Source: Devosia sp. 66-14 (GTDB taxonomy: Bacteria; Pseudomonadota; Alphaproteobacteria; Rhizobiales; Devosiaceae). From it: a DNA stretch of 48,968 bases. Below are positions 8,995 through 16,414 of this stretch, in pieces (position 1 is the first letter of the stretch; every line of letters begins with the position of its first letter). The stretch is taken from positions 719,275 to 768,242 of the forward strand of contig MKVB01000001.1 in NCBI GenBank assembly GCA_001899085.1. The letters are read 5' to 3'. The notes under the pieces are model-generated. The model saw nothing but the letters and a program-made list of their open reading frames with translations. It was not told where the DNA came from and did no database searches. The translations under genes and the position numbers were made by a program.

Positions 8995-9011
8995 AGTAAC
9001 ATTTCGTAACT
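8995..9011. promoter_or_regulatory. candidate HxlR-type operator, AGTWAC-N5-GTWACT copy 1
   Basis: The 17-bp sequence AGTAAC-ATTTC-GTAACT ends 12 bp before the ATG of the FMN reductase gene at 9024. The same degenerate palindrome occurs before the second FMN reductase gene at 12257-12273, next to an HxlR regulator gene. The assignment to that regulator is inference from the shared motif and the divergent arrangement there. Confidence 0.5.
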
Positions 9012-9023
9012 AAGGGGGCACCT

Positions 9024-9611
9024 ATGTACCGGGTCGCCGTATTCGTCGGGAGCACACGCCCGACCTCTTCCAACCTCAAGCTCGCCAGGGCGCTGGAAAA
9101 GCTGGCCGCCGGCAAGCTCGAGTTCCAGTACATCCGTATCGACAACCTGCCGTTCTACGACGATGCGTTGTGGAACGATCCGCCGGCCGAGGTGATGCGG
9201 CTGAAGCGCGAGATCGCCGCGGCGGACGCCGTGCTGTTCGTGACGCCGGAATATAACCGCTCGATCCCCGGCATCCTCAAGAATGCCATCGACTGGCCGT
9301 CACGGCCGTTCGGCGAGAGCGTCTGGACCGACAAGCCGGGCGCCATTGCCGGCGCCACCGGTGGCGTCAGCGGCACCGCCGCCGCCCAGGTGCACCTGCG
9401 TTCGATCCTGCCCGTGGTGGGGGTGGCGCTGATGGGCCGGCCCGAGATCTATTTCCAGTCACGCCCGGGCGCCATCGACGACGACAACAACATTACCGAC
9501 GAGCGGGTGAAAACGAACCTGACCATCTGGGTGGAGCGCTTCACCGACTGGATCGGCATGTTCGCCAAGCCGCAGCAGGCAGTCGAAGAGATCGAGCGCA
9601 AAACCGCCTGA
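9024..9611 (+). CDS. NADPH-dependent FMN reductase (flavodoxin-like quinone/azo reductase family)
   Basis: A 195-residue cytoplasmic flavodoxin-like reductase that should bind FMN and use NAD(P)H to reduce FMN, quinones, azo compounds or chromate. The phosphate-binding loop is GSTRPTSSN at residues 9-17, and the isoalloxazine-contacting motif is TPEYNRSIPGILKNAIDWPSR in the middle. A second signature, GATGGVSGT, follows. Its length is normal for the family. The ATG is preceded by AAGGGGG. A candidate operator shared with the paralogue at 12324 sits directly upstream. The physiological substrate cannot be deduced. Confidence 0.92.
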   Translation: MYRVAVFVGSTRPTSSNLKLARALEKLAAGKLEFQYIRIDNLPFYDDALWNDPPAEVMRLKREIAAADAVLFVTPEYNRSIPGILKNAIDWPSRPFGESVWTDKPGAIAGATGGVSGTAAAQVHLRSILPVVGVALMGRPEIYFQSRPGAIDDDNNITDERVKTNLTIWVERFTDWIGMFAKPQQAVEEIERKTA

Positions 9612-9689
9612 CGGCCTTCACACAAGAGTCGCATCGGCGGGCTACCCGTTCCCACATCCGGCACGTCGCCGGTGATGTGGAGATGTGCG

Positions 9690-10052
9690 ATGCCCAACTA
9701 TCTCTTGGCCTACCATGGCGGTGGCGAACCCGAGAGCGAAGCGGCGCAGGCGGCAGCGATGCTGGCCTGGAACGACTGGCTCGAGACCACCGGCGAAGCC
9801 ATGCTGGACCTCGGCAGCCCGGTCGGCGCGACCATGACCGTCGGCTCCGACGGTTCGGTGGGCCCTGCCCCGGCCGACCCGGTCAGCGGTTACTCGATCA
9901 TCGAGGCCGACGACATGCAGGCCGCGCTCGAGATCGCCAAGGGTTGCCCGGTGCTGGCCGATGGCGGCAGCGTCGAAGTCTCCGAACTCGTCGACATGGA
10001 TTTCGACGACGAGGACGACGATGAAGACGAGGATGACGACGAAGACGACTGA
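9690..10052 (+). CDS. YciI-like (YCII-related) domain protein with an all-acidic tail
   Basis: A 120-residue protein. It opens with 'MPNYLLAYHGGGEP', and an 'SGYSIIEADDMQAALEIAKGCPVL' helix-strand follows in the second half, the pattern of YCII-related (dimeric alpha-beta barrel, DGPF-like) proteins. The last 20 residues are almost purely Asp and Glu, from the consecutive GAC/GAT/GAG codons at about 10000-10050. The ATG at 9690 is preferred over the upstream in-frame ATG (9672) because GGAGATG lies just before it and the protein then starts with the family's first strand. It follows the FMN reductase gene by 78 bp on the same strand. No enzyme activity is assigned. Confidence 0.82.
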   Translation: MPNYLLAYHGGGEPESEAAQAAAMLAWNDWLETTGEAMLDLGSPVGATMTVGSDGSVGPAPADPVSGYSIIEADDMQAALEIAKGCPVLADGGSVEVSELVDMDFDDEDDDEDEDDDEDD

Positions 10053-10058
10053 AACCCG

Positions 10059-10101
10059 CTGGTGATCGCGGCGCGCCCCCAAGCGGCGCCGCGATCACCA
10101 G
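10059..10101. terminator. bidirectional terminator stem-loop
   Basis: A perfect 16-bp stem (CTGGTGATCGCGGCGC with GCGCCGCGATCACCAG) has an 11-base loop and lies between convergent genes, 7 bp past the stop of the YciI-like gene and 6 bp past that of the membrane protein gene on the other strand. Confidence 0.82.
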
Positions 10102-10107
10102 GGGCTC

Positions 10108-10659
10108 TCACTCGGCGCCAAGCGGGTGCAGCCGCGCCTTGCCACCGAGGATCAGGAAAGCTGCGACGCCCAGGGCGCCGTAGATCGCGACGAGCGCGAG
10201 GATGTCGCCCCAGCCGGGCTTCAGCACCATCAGCGCAATGATCGCGACAATGCTGGCATAGTCGACCGAGGCGATGCGGATCATCCGGCCGCCATAGACT
10301 GCTGCCTCGGACAGCTTGCCGTCAGCGATCAGCGCCGCGGCCTTCTCGCCCATCGGACGCAGGAAGAAGTGGCCGCCGACAAAGCTCGCCAGCGCACCGA
10401 GCAGACCGAGGATGACCCAGGCCTCGCCCCACAGGTTGCCGAGCAGCACGGTGACCAGGCCGAACAGCAGCGTCAGGCCGCCGGCCGGCAGGAACCACAG
10501 CATGGCGAGGTTGCCCATGCCGCCGGAAACCCGCATCAGGCTCTCGTCATCGCCCTGGCGCAGCGCCAGCAGCCCCTGCAGCAGCATGACAGCCCCGCCG
10601 CCGAACCAGGCCATGGCGGCGAGCACATGCAGAAACTTGAAGAGTGTATAGAAGTCCAT
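10108..10659 (-). CDS. DUF2269-like four-to-five-helix membrane protein
   Basis: A 183-residue integral membrane protein starting 'MDFYTLFKFLHVLAAMAWFGGG', with an early His and Trp in the first helix (typical of DUF2269/CopD-like families). Further helices lie near residues 50-70, 75-95, 130-150 and 155-175. The ATG at 10659 has an AGGG ribosome site. The reverse-strand frame stays open far upstream, but those codons lie opposite the EamA transporter gene and are not credible. Proteins of this type sometimes bind haem or copper, but I see no conserved ligand set beyond the first-helix His. Function unknown. Confidence 0.85.
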   Translation of the reverse strand: MDFYTLFKFLHVLAAMAWFGGGAVMLLQGLLALRQGDDESLMRVSGGMGNLAMLWFLPAGGLTLLFGLVTVLLGNLWGEAWVILGLLGALASFVGGHFFLRPMGEKAAALIADGKLSEAAVYGGRMIRIASVDYASIVAIIALMVLKPGWGDILALVAIYGALGVAAFLILGGKARLHPLGAE

Positions 10660-10860
10660 CGAACCCTCGCGAGCCCCCCGCGAAGGCGCGCTGGGTAGTT
10701 CGGCGTGGGTGAATGGGCGATGAATGGACATCGAGCTTGCGGCCCCACCCCTCTCAGCCTGGGAGCGGGCGGAGCAGCGCAACGCAGAATCTCGGTCGTT
10801 CCGCGCGACGGCGCTTCCGCCTACCCTGCACTCCCAAACCCGATTCCTCGGCCCCTCAAG

Positions 10861-11688
10861 ATGAACCTCAAACTGGCAGCCCTGTGCGCCGCGACCCTGT
10901 GGGGCTTCACCTACATCATCACCACCACCATGCTGCCGCATAACCCGATCTTCATCGGTTCGGTGCGGGCACTCGGCGGTGGCTTGCTGCTGCTCGCCAT
11001 CGCTCGGCAGATGGTGCCGCGAGGCTATTGGCCGAAGCTGATCGTGCTGGGCACGTTGAATTTCGGGGCCTTCTTTTCCCTGCTGTTCGTTTCGGCCATC
11101 CGGCTGCCGGGCGGTGTCGCCGGCACCTTCCAGACGCTCGGTCCGCTGATCACCATCCTGCTCGCCTGGGCCCTGCTGCGCCAGCCGCCGACCCTGATGA
11201 AGATCGTCTCGATCCTGATCGGGGCGGTCGGCGTCACCCTGGTGATCCTGCGCGCCGATGCCGGCATCGACATGACCGGCGTTGCCGCGGCGCTCTGCAG
11301 CGTGGTCGCCGGCTCGCTCGGCGGCATCCTGATCAACCGCTGGGGCCGGCCCCCGGAGATGTCTCTGGCGAGCTTCACCGCCTGGCAACTGCTGATCGGC
11401 GGGGCCGAACTCGCGGTGCTGGCGCTGATCATCGGCGACGTGCCCGCGGCGCTCAACTGGACCAATGCCCTGGGGCTGACGATCCTCGCGGTGGCGCTCA
11501 CCGCCCTGCCCTTCATCCTGTGGTTTCGCGCCATCGTGGCGTTGGGCGCGGCCTCGGTGATCCCGTTCGTGCTGGTCACCCCGGTGGTTGCCTTCATCCT
11601 CGACGCGGTGATCCGCAACGTCGTCCCCAGCCCGCTGCAGCTGGTCGGCGTCGTGCTGGTGATGACCGGGCTGATCGTCAACCAATGA
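10861..11688 (+). CDS. EamA family (DMT superfamily) transporter
   Basis: A 275-residue inner-membrane protein with ten hydrophobic helices arranged as two five-helix repeats, each beginning with the family's Trp/Gly-rich first helix ('AATLWGFTYIITTTM' and 'GVAAALCSVVAGSLGGILIN'). EamA/RhaT-type proteins export amino acids, metabolites or drugs. The substrate is not predictable here. The ATG at 10861 gives the standard N-terminus. The frame extends 52 codons further upstream, but that leader is Arg/Pro-rich and unlike the family. The 201-bp gap to the divergent DUF2269-like gene holds no motif I can name. Confidence 0.92.
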   Translation: MNLKLAALCAATLWGFTYIITTTMLPHNPIFIGSVRALGGGLLLLAIARQMVPRGYWPKLIVLGTLNFGAFFSLLFVSAIRLPGGVAGTFQTLGPLITILLAWALLRQPPTLMKIVSILIGAVGVTLVILRADAGIDMTGVAAALCSVVAGSLGGILINRWGRPPEMSLASFTAWQLLIGGAELAVLALIIGDVPAALNWTNALGLTILAVALTALPFILWFRAIVALGAASVIPFVLVTPVVAFILDAVIRNVVPSPLQLVGVVLVMTGLIVNQ

Positions 11689-11718
11689 GCCGGGGCGCGG
11701 GCGGCCAGACCGGGCTGA

Positions 11719-12192
11719 TCACCAGGCCAGGCGCTTCGCCTCCTCCTCGCGCTCGGCGAACCGCTCCCGGGCCTCCACGACGCGATGGCGGTTGGCATGG
11801 GCCCAGTTGCCGATGACGCGCAGCGGCTCCTGCAGCTCCTCGCCCATCTCGGTGAGCGCATAGTCGACGCGCGGCGGAATGCTGGGCGTCACCTTGCGGG
11901 AAACGAACCCGTCCTTTTCGAGGTCGCGCAGCGTTGCCGTCAGCATCTTCTGCGACACGCCCTCGATCTGCCGCTTGATCTCCGAAAAGCGCTTCGGCCC
12001 GTCGCTGAGCACGCGGACCACGAGGATCGTCCATTTGCCGCTGATCTGCGCCAGCACTTCGTGCACCGGCAGCATCGCCCGCTGGCACTGGGCCATGTTG
12101 TGCGGTTCGGGACGGTCGCCGTCGAACAGTGCCGCGATGGCGTCCGGGGCCGCCGTCGGCAGCGGTTCCGTTGGGGTGACCAGGTCGTCCAT
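11719..12192 (-). CDS. HxlR family transcriptional regulator
   Basis: A 157-residue winged-helix regulator of the HxlR (DUF24) type. The conserved start of the domain is 'CQRAMLPVHEVLAQISGKWT' around residues 36-55, followed by the recognition region (RFSEIKRQIEGVSQKMLTATLRDLEKDG) and the wing 'SIPPRVDYALTEMGEEL'. An extra ~35-residue N-terminal leader is present. Cys36, at the position of the redox-sensing Cys in several DUF24 proteins, suggests electrophile or disulfide-stress sensing (inference). GGAG precedes the ATG. It is divergent from the FMN reductase at 12324 across 131 bp holding several GTTAC/GTAGC palindromes, a usual arrangement for a regulator and its target. Confidence 0.93.
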   Translation of the reverse strand: MDDLVTPTEPLPTAAPDAIAALFDGDRPEPHNMAQCQRAMLPVHEVLAQISGKWTILVVRVLSDGPKRFSEIKRQIEGVSQKMLTATLRDLEKDGFVSRKVTPSIPPRVDYALTEMGEELQEPLRVIGNWAHANRHRVVEARERFAEREEEAKRLAW

Positions 12193-12235
12193 GGGTAACT
12201 CCGTCTCGATACGGTGCCGTCTTGTGCACCTCTGA

Positions 12236-12294
12236 GGTAGTCACCAACATAGCGCCAGTTACCGACGGTTACTAGGTCTCCATTGGTAGCTACC
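12236..12294. promoter_or_regulatory. divergent operator region with GTTAC-type palindromes
   Basis: Within 60 bp are the near-palindrome GGTAGTCACC (12236-12245), the 17-bp AGTTAC-CGACG-GTTACT (12257-12273) and the perfect palindrome GGTAGCTACC (12285-12294). The central element matches the motif at 8995-9011. The region lies between hxlR and its divergent reductase gene and is the likely binding zone of the regulator. Confidence 0.58.
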
Positions 12295-12323
12295 CATGCA
12301 CTCGCTTCAAGGCAGACACCCCA

Positions 12324-12923
12324 ATGAGCAGCAAGCCACGCATCGGCATCATCCTCTCCACCACCCGCGAAACCCGCTTCGCCGACCGCCCGGCGCAATG
12401 GGTGCTCGACATCGCCAAGGCCCGCGGCGACGCCGACTACGAGATCGTCGACCTCAGGGACTTTCCCATTCCGTTCTTCGACGCCGTCGGCTCGCCGCGC
12501 TTCGTGCCGCAGACCAACGAGGTGGCGCTGCGCTGGGCGAAGAAAGTATCCGAGCTCGACGGCTACATCTTCGTCACTGCCGAGTACAACCGCTCGATCT
12601 CGGGCGTCCTGAAGAACGCCCTCGACCACATCTATGACGAGCCGGCGCGCAAGCCCGCGGCTTTCGTCGGCTATGGCGCGGTGGGCGCGGCGCGGGCCGT
12701 CGAGCAATTGCGGCTGATGGCCGTGGAGCTCAGCATGGTGCCGATGAAGGCGGGCGTCCACATCAACATGGAGCCTCTGCTCGGCATGCTGCGCGGCGGC
12801 AAGGACTTTGCCGATTACGACTATCTGGCGCCCACCGTGACCGCGATGCTGGATGAACTGGCCTGGTACACCAGGACGCTGAAGCTTGGTCGTCAAGCAG
12901 AGGCGCTCGAGCGGGCCGCCTGA
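12324..12923 (+). CDS. NADPH-dependent FMN reductase, second paralogue
   Basis: A 199-residue flavodoxin-like reductase. The FMN phosphate loop is STTRETRFADRP at about residues 12-23, and the isoalloxazine motif is TAEYNRSISGVLKNALDHIYDE near the middle, with PAAFVGYGAVGAARA following. It is clearly paralogous to the gene at 9024 (shared EYNRS-I-G-LKNA core) but differs in the loop after it. The N-terminal phosphate loop is unusual in having Arg-Glu-Thr-Arg. It is divergently transcribed from the HxlR regulator, which probably controls it. Likely role: two-electron reduction of quinones, azo or nitro compounds. Substrate unknown. Confidence 0.92.
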   Translation: MSSKPRIGIILSTTRETRFADRPAQWVLDIAKARGDADYEIVDLRDFPIPFFDAVGSPRFVPQTNEVALRWAKKVSELDGYIFVTAEYNRSISGVLKNALDHIYDEPARKPAAFVGYGAVGAARAVEQLRLMAVELSMVPMKAGVHINMEPLLGMLRGGKDFADYDYLAPTVTAMLDELAWYTRTLKLGRQAEALERAA

Positions 12924-13078
12924 CCCGCCCCCGGTCGATGGCGGAAATCGCCATCGGCCAACAAATCTGCGGCGCACAGGGAACCTGCGCGCGCTCTGGA
13001 GCTTTCACTCTTTCGCGAGAACTATGCGCCGCGGACGCCACTGGTTCTCGACGAAAATGGGAGCTGAAGCTGGCCCGC

Positions 13079-13528
13079 ATGCTGACCTCGGTCGCGCTGT
13101 TTTCGACAGTCGCGCTCGCATCCCTTGGCCTGACCGCAATCGGCCTCAAATACAGCACCGACATGATCGGACAGCTGGCCGCCGCGACGCCGGTCAAGAC
13201 CACCAACCTGCGGCCGGGCTATGTGGCGCGGCCGATCACGGCTCGAGCCGACGACCTCAACGTCGCGCGATCGGTGCCGGTGGTCGCAGCCGCCGCCAGC
13301 ACACCGGTCAAGCTCGCCCCGCCGGGGTTCACGCACTCGGTCACCGTCGAAGCGCTCAAGGTCCGCGCCGGCCCCAAACCAATCGAGCCGCAGGTGTTCA
13401 CGCTCAAGGGCGGCAGCTGGGTCAACATCAGCGACGAGGTCGAGGGCTGGGTGCGCATCACCGACCAGGCCGGCCAGAGTGGCTGGGTCTATGGCAGCTT
13501 GCTGCGTCGCGCGACGCCAGGCGAATAA
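13079..13528 (+). CDS. membrane-anchored or exported protein with C-terminal bacterial SH3 domain
   Basis: A 149-residue protein. An N-terminal hydrophobic segment (MLTSVALFSTVALASLGLTAIGL) acts as signal or anchor. A low-complexity Ala/Pro/Thr linker of about 65 residues follows, and then an SH3b domain over the last 60 residues (VTVEALKVRAGPK... GWVRITDQAGQSGWVYGSLL), with the family's N-terminal VRAGP and C-terminal GWV motifs. Such domains bind peptidoglycan stem peptides or proteins in the periplasm. The open frame reaches back to 12938, but those codons encode a Cys/Arg-rich stretch without conserved features, so the ATG at 13079 is used. The ribosome site is weak and the start is uncertain. 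Confidence 0.8.
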   Translation: MLTSVALFSTVALASLGLTAIGLKYSTDMIGQLAAATPVKTTNLRPGYVARPITARADDLNVARSVPVVAAAASTPVKLAPPGFTHSVTVEALKVRAGPKPIEPQVFTLKGGSWVNISDEVEGWVRITDQAGQSGWVYGSLLRRATPGE

Positions 13529-13585
13529 CGGGCCGAATCTGCGCCCGGACGATGCTCCCTGGTGCGCCGCACGGGAGTAGACGCG

Positions 13586-13623
13586 GCAGCGGGCGTCCAG
13601 CTTGACCTCCGGGCGCCCGCTGC
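13586..13623. terminator. bidirectional stem-loop between SH3 and ferredoxin genes
   Basis: The arms GCAGCGGGCGTCC and GGGCGCCCGCTGC pair over 13 positions with one G-U wobble around a 12-base loop. It lies between convergent genes. Confidence 0.75.
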
Positions 13624-13643
13624 TCGCAACCCGGAACGGGAAT

Positions 13644-13976
13644 TCAGGCGGCCTCGGAGTCCTTGGCGGCGCTGGGAGCGAGCGTCACCCGCATCCCGTC
13701 GAGCTCTTCGCTGAGCAGGATCTGGCAGCTGAGCCGCGAGTTCGGCTTCTTGTCGAGCGTCGAATAGAGCAGATCCTCTTCGTCGTCGCTCGGATCAGGC
13801 AGCTTTTCGAACCAGCCATCCTCGACATAGACATGGCAGGTGGCGCACGAACAGGCGCCACCGCACTCGGCCTTGATGTTGAGGCCCCAGTCGCGGATCA
13901 CTTCCATGGTGCGCCAGCCATCGAGCCCTTCGAGCTCGTGTTCGACGCCGGACTGGTCAGTGACGAGGATCTTCAT
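13644..13976 (-). CDS. adrenodoxin-type [2Fe-2S] ferredoxin
   Basis: A 110-residue electron carrier. The cluster ligands follow the adrenodoxin spacing C-x5-C-x2-C-x36-C at Cys38, Cys44, Cys47 and Cys84 ([15 protein letters not shown] and RLSCQI). An acidic patch (DPSDDEEDLL) before the last ligand is the usual reductase-docking surface. It starts 3 bp after the stop of the ferredoxin-NADP reductase gene on the same strand, so the two surely form one transcript and one redox couple. Downstream of the sulfite reductase operon it is well placed to feed CysI, though it could also serve cytochrome P450 or Fe-S assembly. A second ferredoxin of the same type lies at 19952. Confidence 0.95.
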   Translation of the reverse strand: MKILVTDQSGVEHELEGLDGWRTMEVIRDWGLNIKAECGGACSCATCHVYVEDGWFEKLPDPSDDEEDLLYSTLDKKPNSRLSCQILLSEELDGMRVTLAPSAAKDSEAA

Positions 13977-13979
13977 CGA

Positions 13980-15065
<1,086 letters not shown>

Positions 15066-15127
15066 TCACGCTCGGCGCGGCGAAAACGGCAGCCTTCGCG
15101 ACAGCGGAGGCAGCCGTGGAAGTTGGA

Positions 15128-16414
15128 TCAGACGGTCTCGAGCGCCCGGCGCAGGAACGGACGGGTGCCCACCGGCACCTCGGTCAGCCCCACCGGCTGG
15201 TAGAACAGATCGACCGTCGCGAGCTTGCCCTCTTCGAGCGCCTTGCGGGTCGGCTCGTGCTTGACCACGAAAGCGGTCATGCCGCAGCGGCGCATGTGCG
15301 AAATCTGGTCGTGCAGGACATCGCCCACGGCCCGCAACTCGCCCTTGTAGCCGTAGCGCTCGGCGATCAGGCGCGACGACGAGTAGCCGCGGCCATCGCC
15401 GAAAGCCGGGAAATTGATGGCGATCGACGCGAAGCGATCGAGATCGCCCTGCACCAGTTCGACATTGTCGCCCGGCGAGACCAGCAGCCCCACCGGATGC
15501 GGGTTGGCGAGCACCGCCTCGCGGTGCTCGAGGAACACCGGCAGCGGGATGTGCGTGTAGCGCACGCTGGCCGCATCATCGCCTTCCGCCCAGGCGCGGA
15601 ACGGGTCGGCGATGAAAGCGCCGTCTTTCCAGAGGTTCAATTCCTGAGCGGCCATGGGTTTGGCGATGGCTCCGTTGAAATCGAAATGAATGCCGCACTC
15701 TTTCTTGTTCAGTCCACGCCAGCGGCCGGCACGCGGATCTTCGCCTTCGGCCACCACGCTCGTGCACGGCGCGCAACCGATCGACTTGTAGCCCTTATTG
15801 TACAGCGGGTGCTCGGGCAACCCATACTTGAGCTTGTAGGTCGTGATATCGGCATCGGAGAAATAGGCCAGCGGGTTGACCTTGATGCGGTCATCGCTGG
15901 TCAGCTCGAAATGCGGCAGCACGCCGCGCTCGGCGGTCTGGAAACGCTTGCGGCCGGTGACCCAGCCGCCAAAGCCGGACACCGTGGCATCGAGCGGCTC
16001 GGTCTTCCTGATATGGCAGCACGAATCCGGATCGGTTTCCCACAGGTCGCCCTTGGGATCGAAGCGCTCGATATCCTTGCTGTCGGGATGGAGCGCGATG
16101 ACGTTGGTGAGTCCCAGGTGGCGCTTCAGTGTCTCGACATAATCGAGCGTCTCGGGGAAGTGCTTGCCGGTCTCGAGGAAATAAACCGGCAGGTGCTTGT
16201 TCACCTGCGAAACCATGTGCAGCAGCACCGAGGAATCGGCGCCGAACGACGAGACGATGGCGACATCGTCGACCAACAGCTCCTCGACGGCCTGGCGCAG
16301 CACGGCGACGCCGTCCATCTCGTCGAACATGCCGTTGAGCGACATGATGCCGAGTTCACGCAGCTTGTCCGGCTTATGGGCCCGAACGCCCGAAGCGACA
16401 GCCAGGTCAAGCAT
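15128..16414 (-). CDS. cysH: fused APS reductase (CysH) - DUF934 protein
   Basis: One uninterrupted 428-residue frame holds two normally separate proteins. Residues 1-245 are CysH of the [4Fe-4S] APS-reductase type: SSFGADSSV substrate loop at 55-63, cluster ligands Cys132-Cys133 and Cys214/Cys217 (GCAPC), and catalytic Cys240 in KKECGIH. It reduces adenylylsulfate to sulfite with thioredoxin or glutathione. Residues 260-428 are DUF934, a family encoded beside cysI/cysH and assumed to help sulfite reduction (FPAFGDGRGYSSSRLI, DQISHMRRCGMTAF, KHEPTRKAL). The ATG at 16414 overlaps the cysI stop by 8 bp, and the frame upstream of it is only a shadow of cysI. No stop or frameshift is visible at the junction, around residue 245-262. 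Confidence 0.93.
   Translation of the reverse strand: MLDLAVASGVRAHKPDKLRELGIMSLNGMFDEMDGVAVLRQAVEELLVDDVAIVSSFGADSSVLLHMVSQVNKHLPVYFLETGKHFPETLDYVETLKRHLGLTNVIALHPDSKDIERFDPKGDLWETDPDSCCHIRKTEPLDATVSGFGGWVTGRKRFQTAERGVLPHFELTSDDRIKVNPLAYFSDADITTYKLKYGLPEHPLYNKGYKSIGCAPCTSVVAEGEDPRAGRWRGLNKKECGIHFDFNGAIAKPMAAQELNLWKDGAFIADPFRAWAEGDDAASVRYTHIPLPVFLEHREAVLANPHPVGLLVSPGDNVELVQGDLDRFASIAINFPAFGDGRGYSSSRLIAERYGYKGELRAVGDVLHDQISHMRRCGMTAFVVKHEPTRKALEEGKLATVDLFYQPVGLTEVPVGTRPFLRRALETV

Noticed and set aside
10660-11685. Long reverse-strand extension of the DUF2269-like gene
   Set aside because: The added residues are His/Asp/Arg-rich and lie opposite the EamA transporter. The family start is at 10659.
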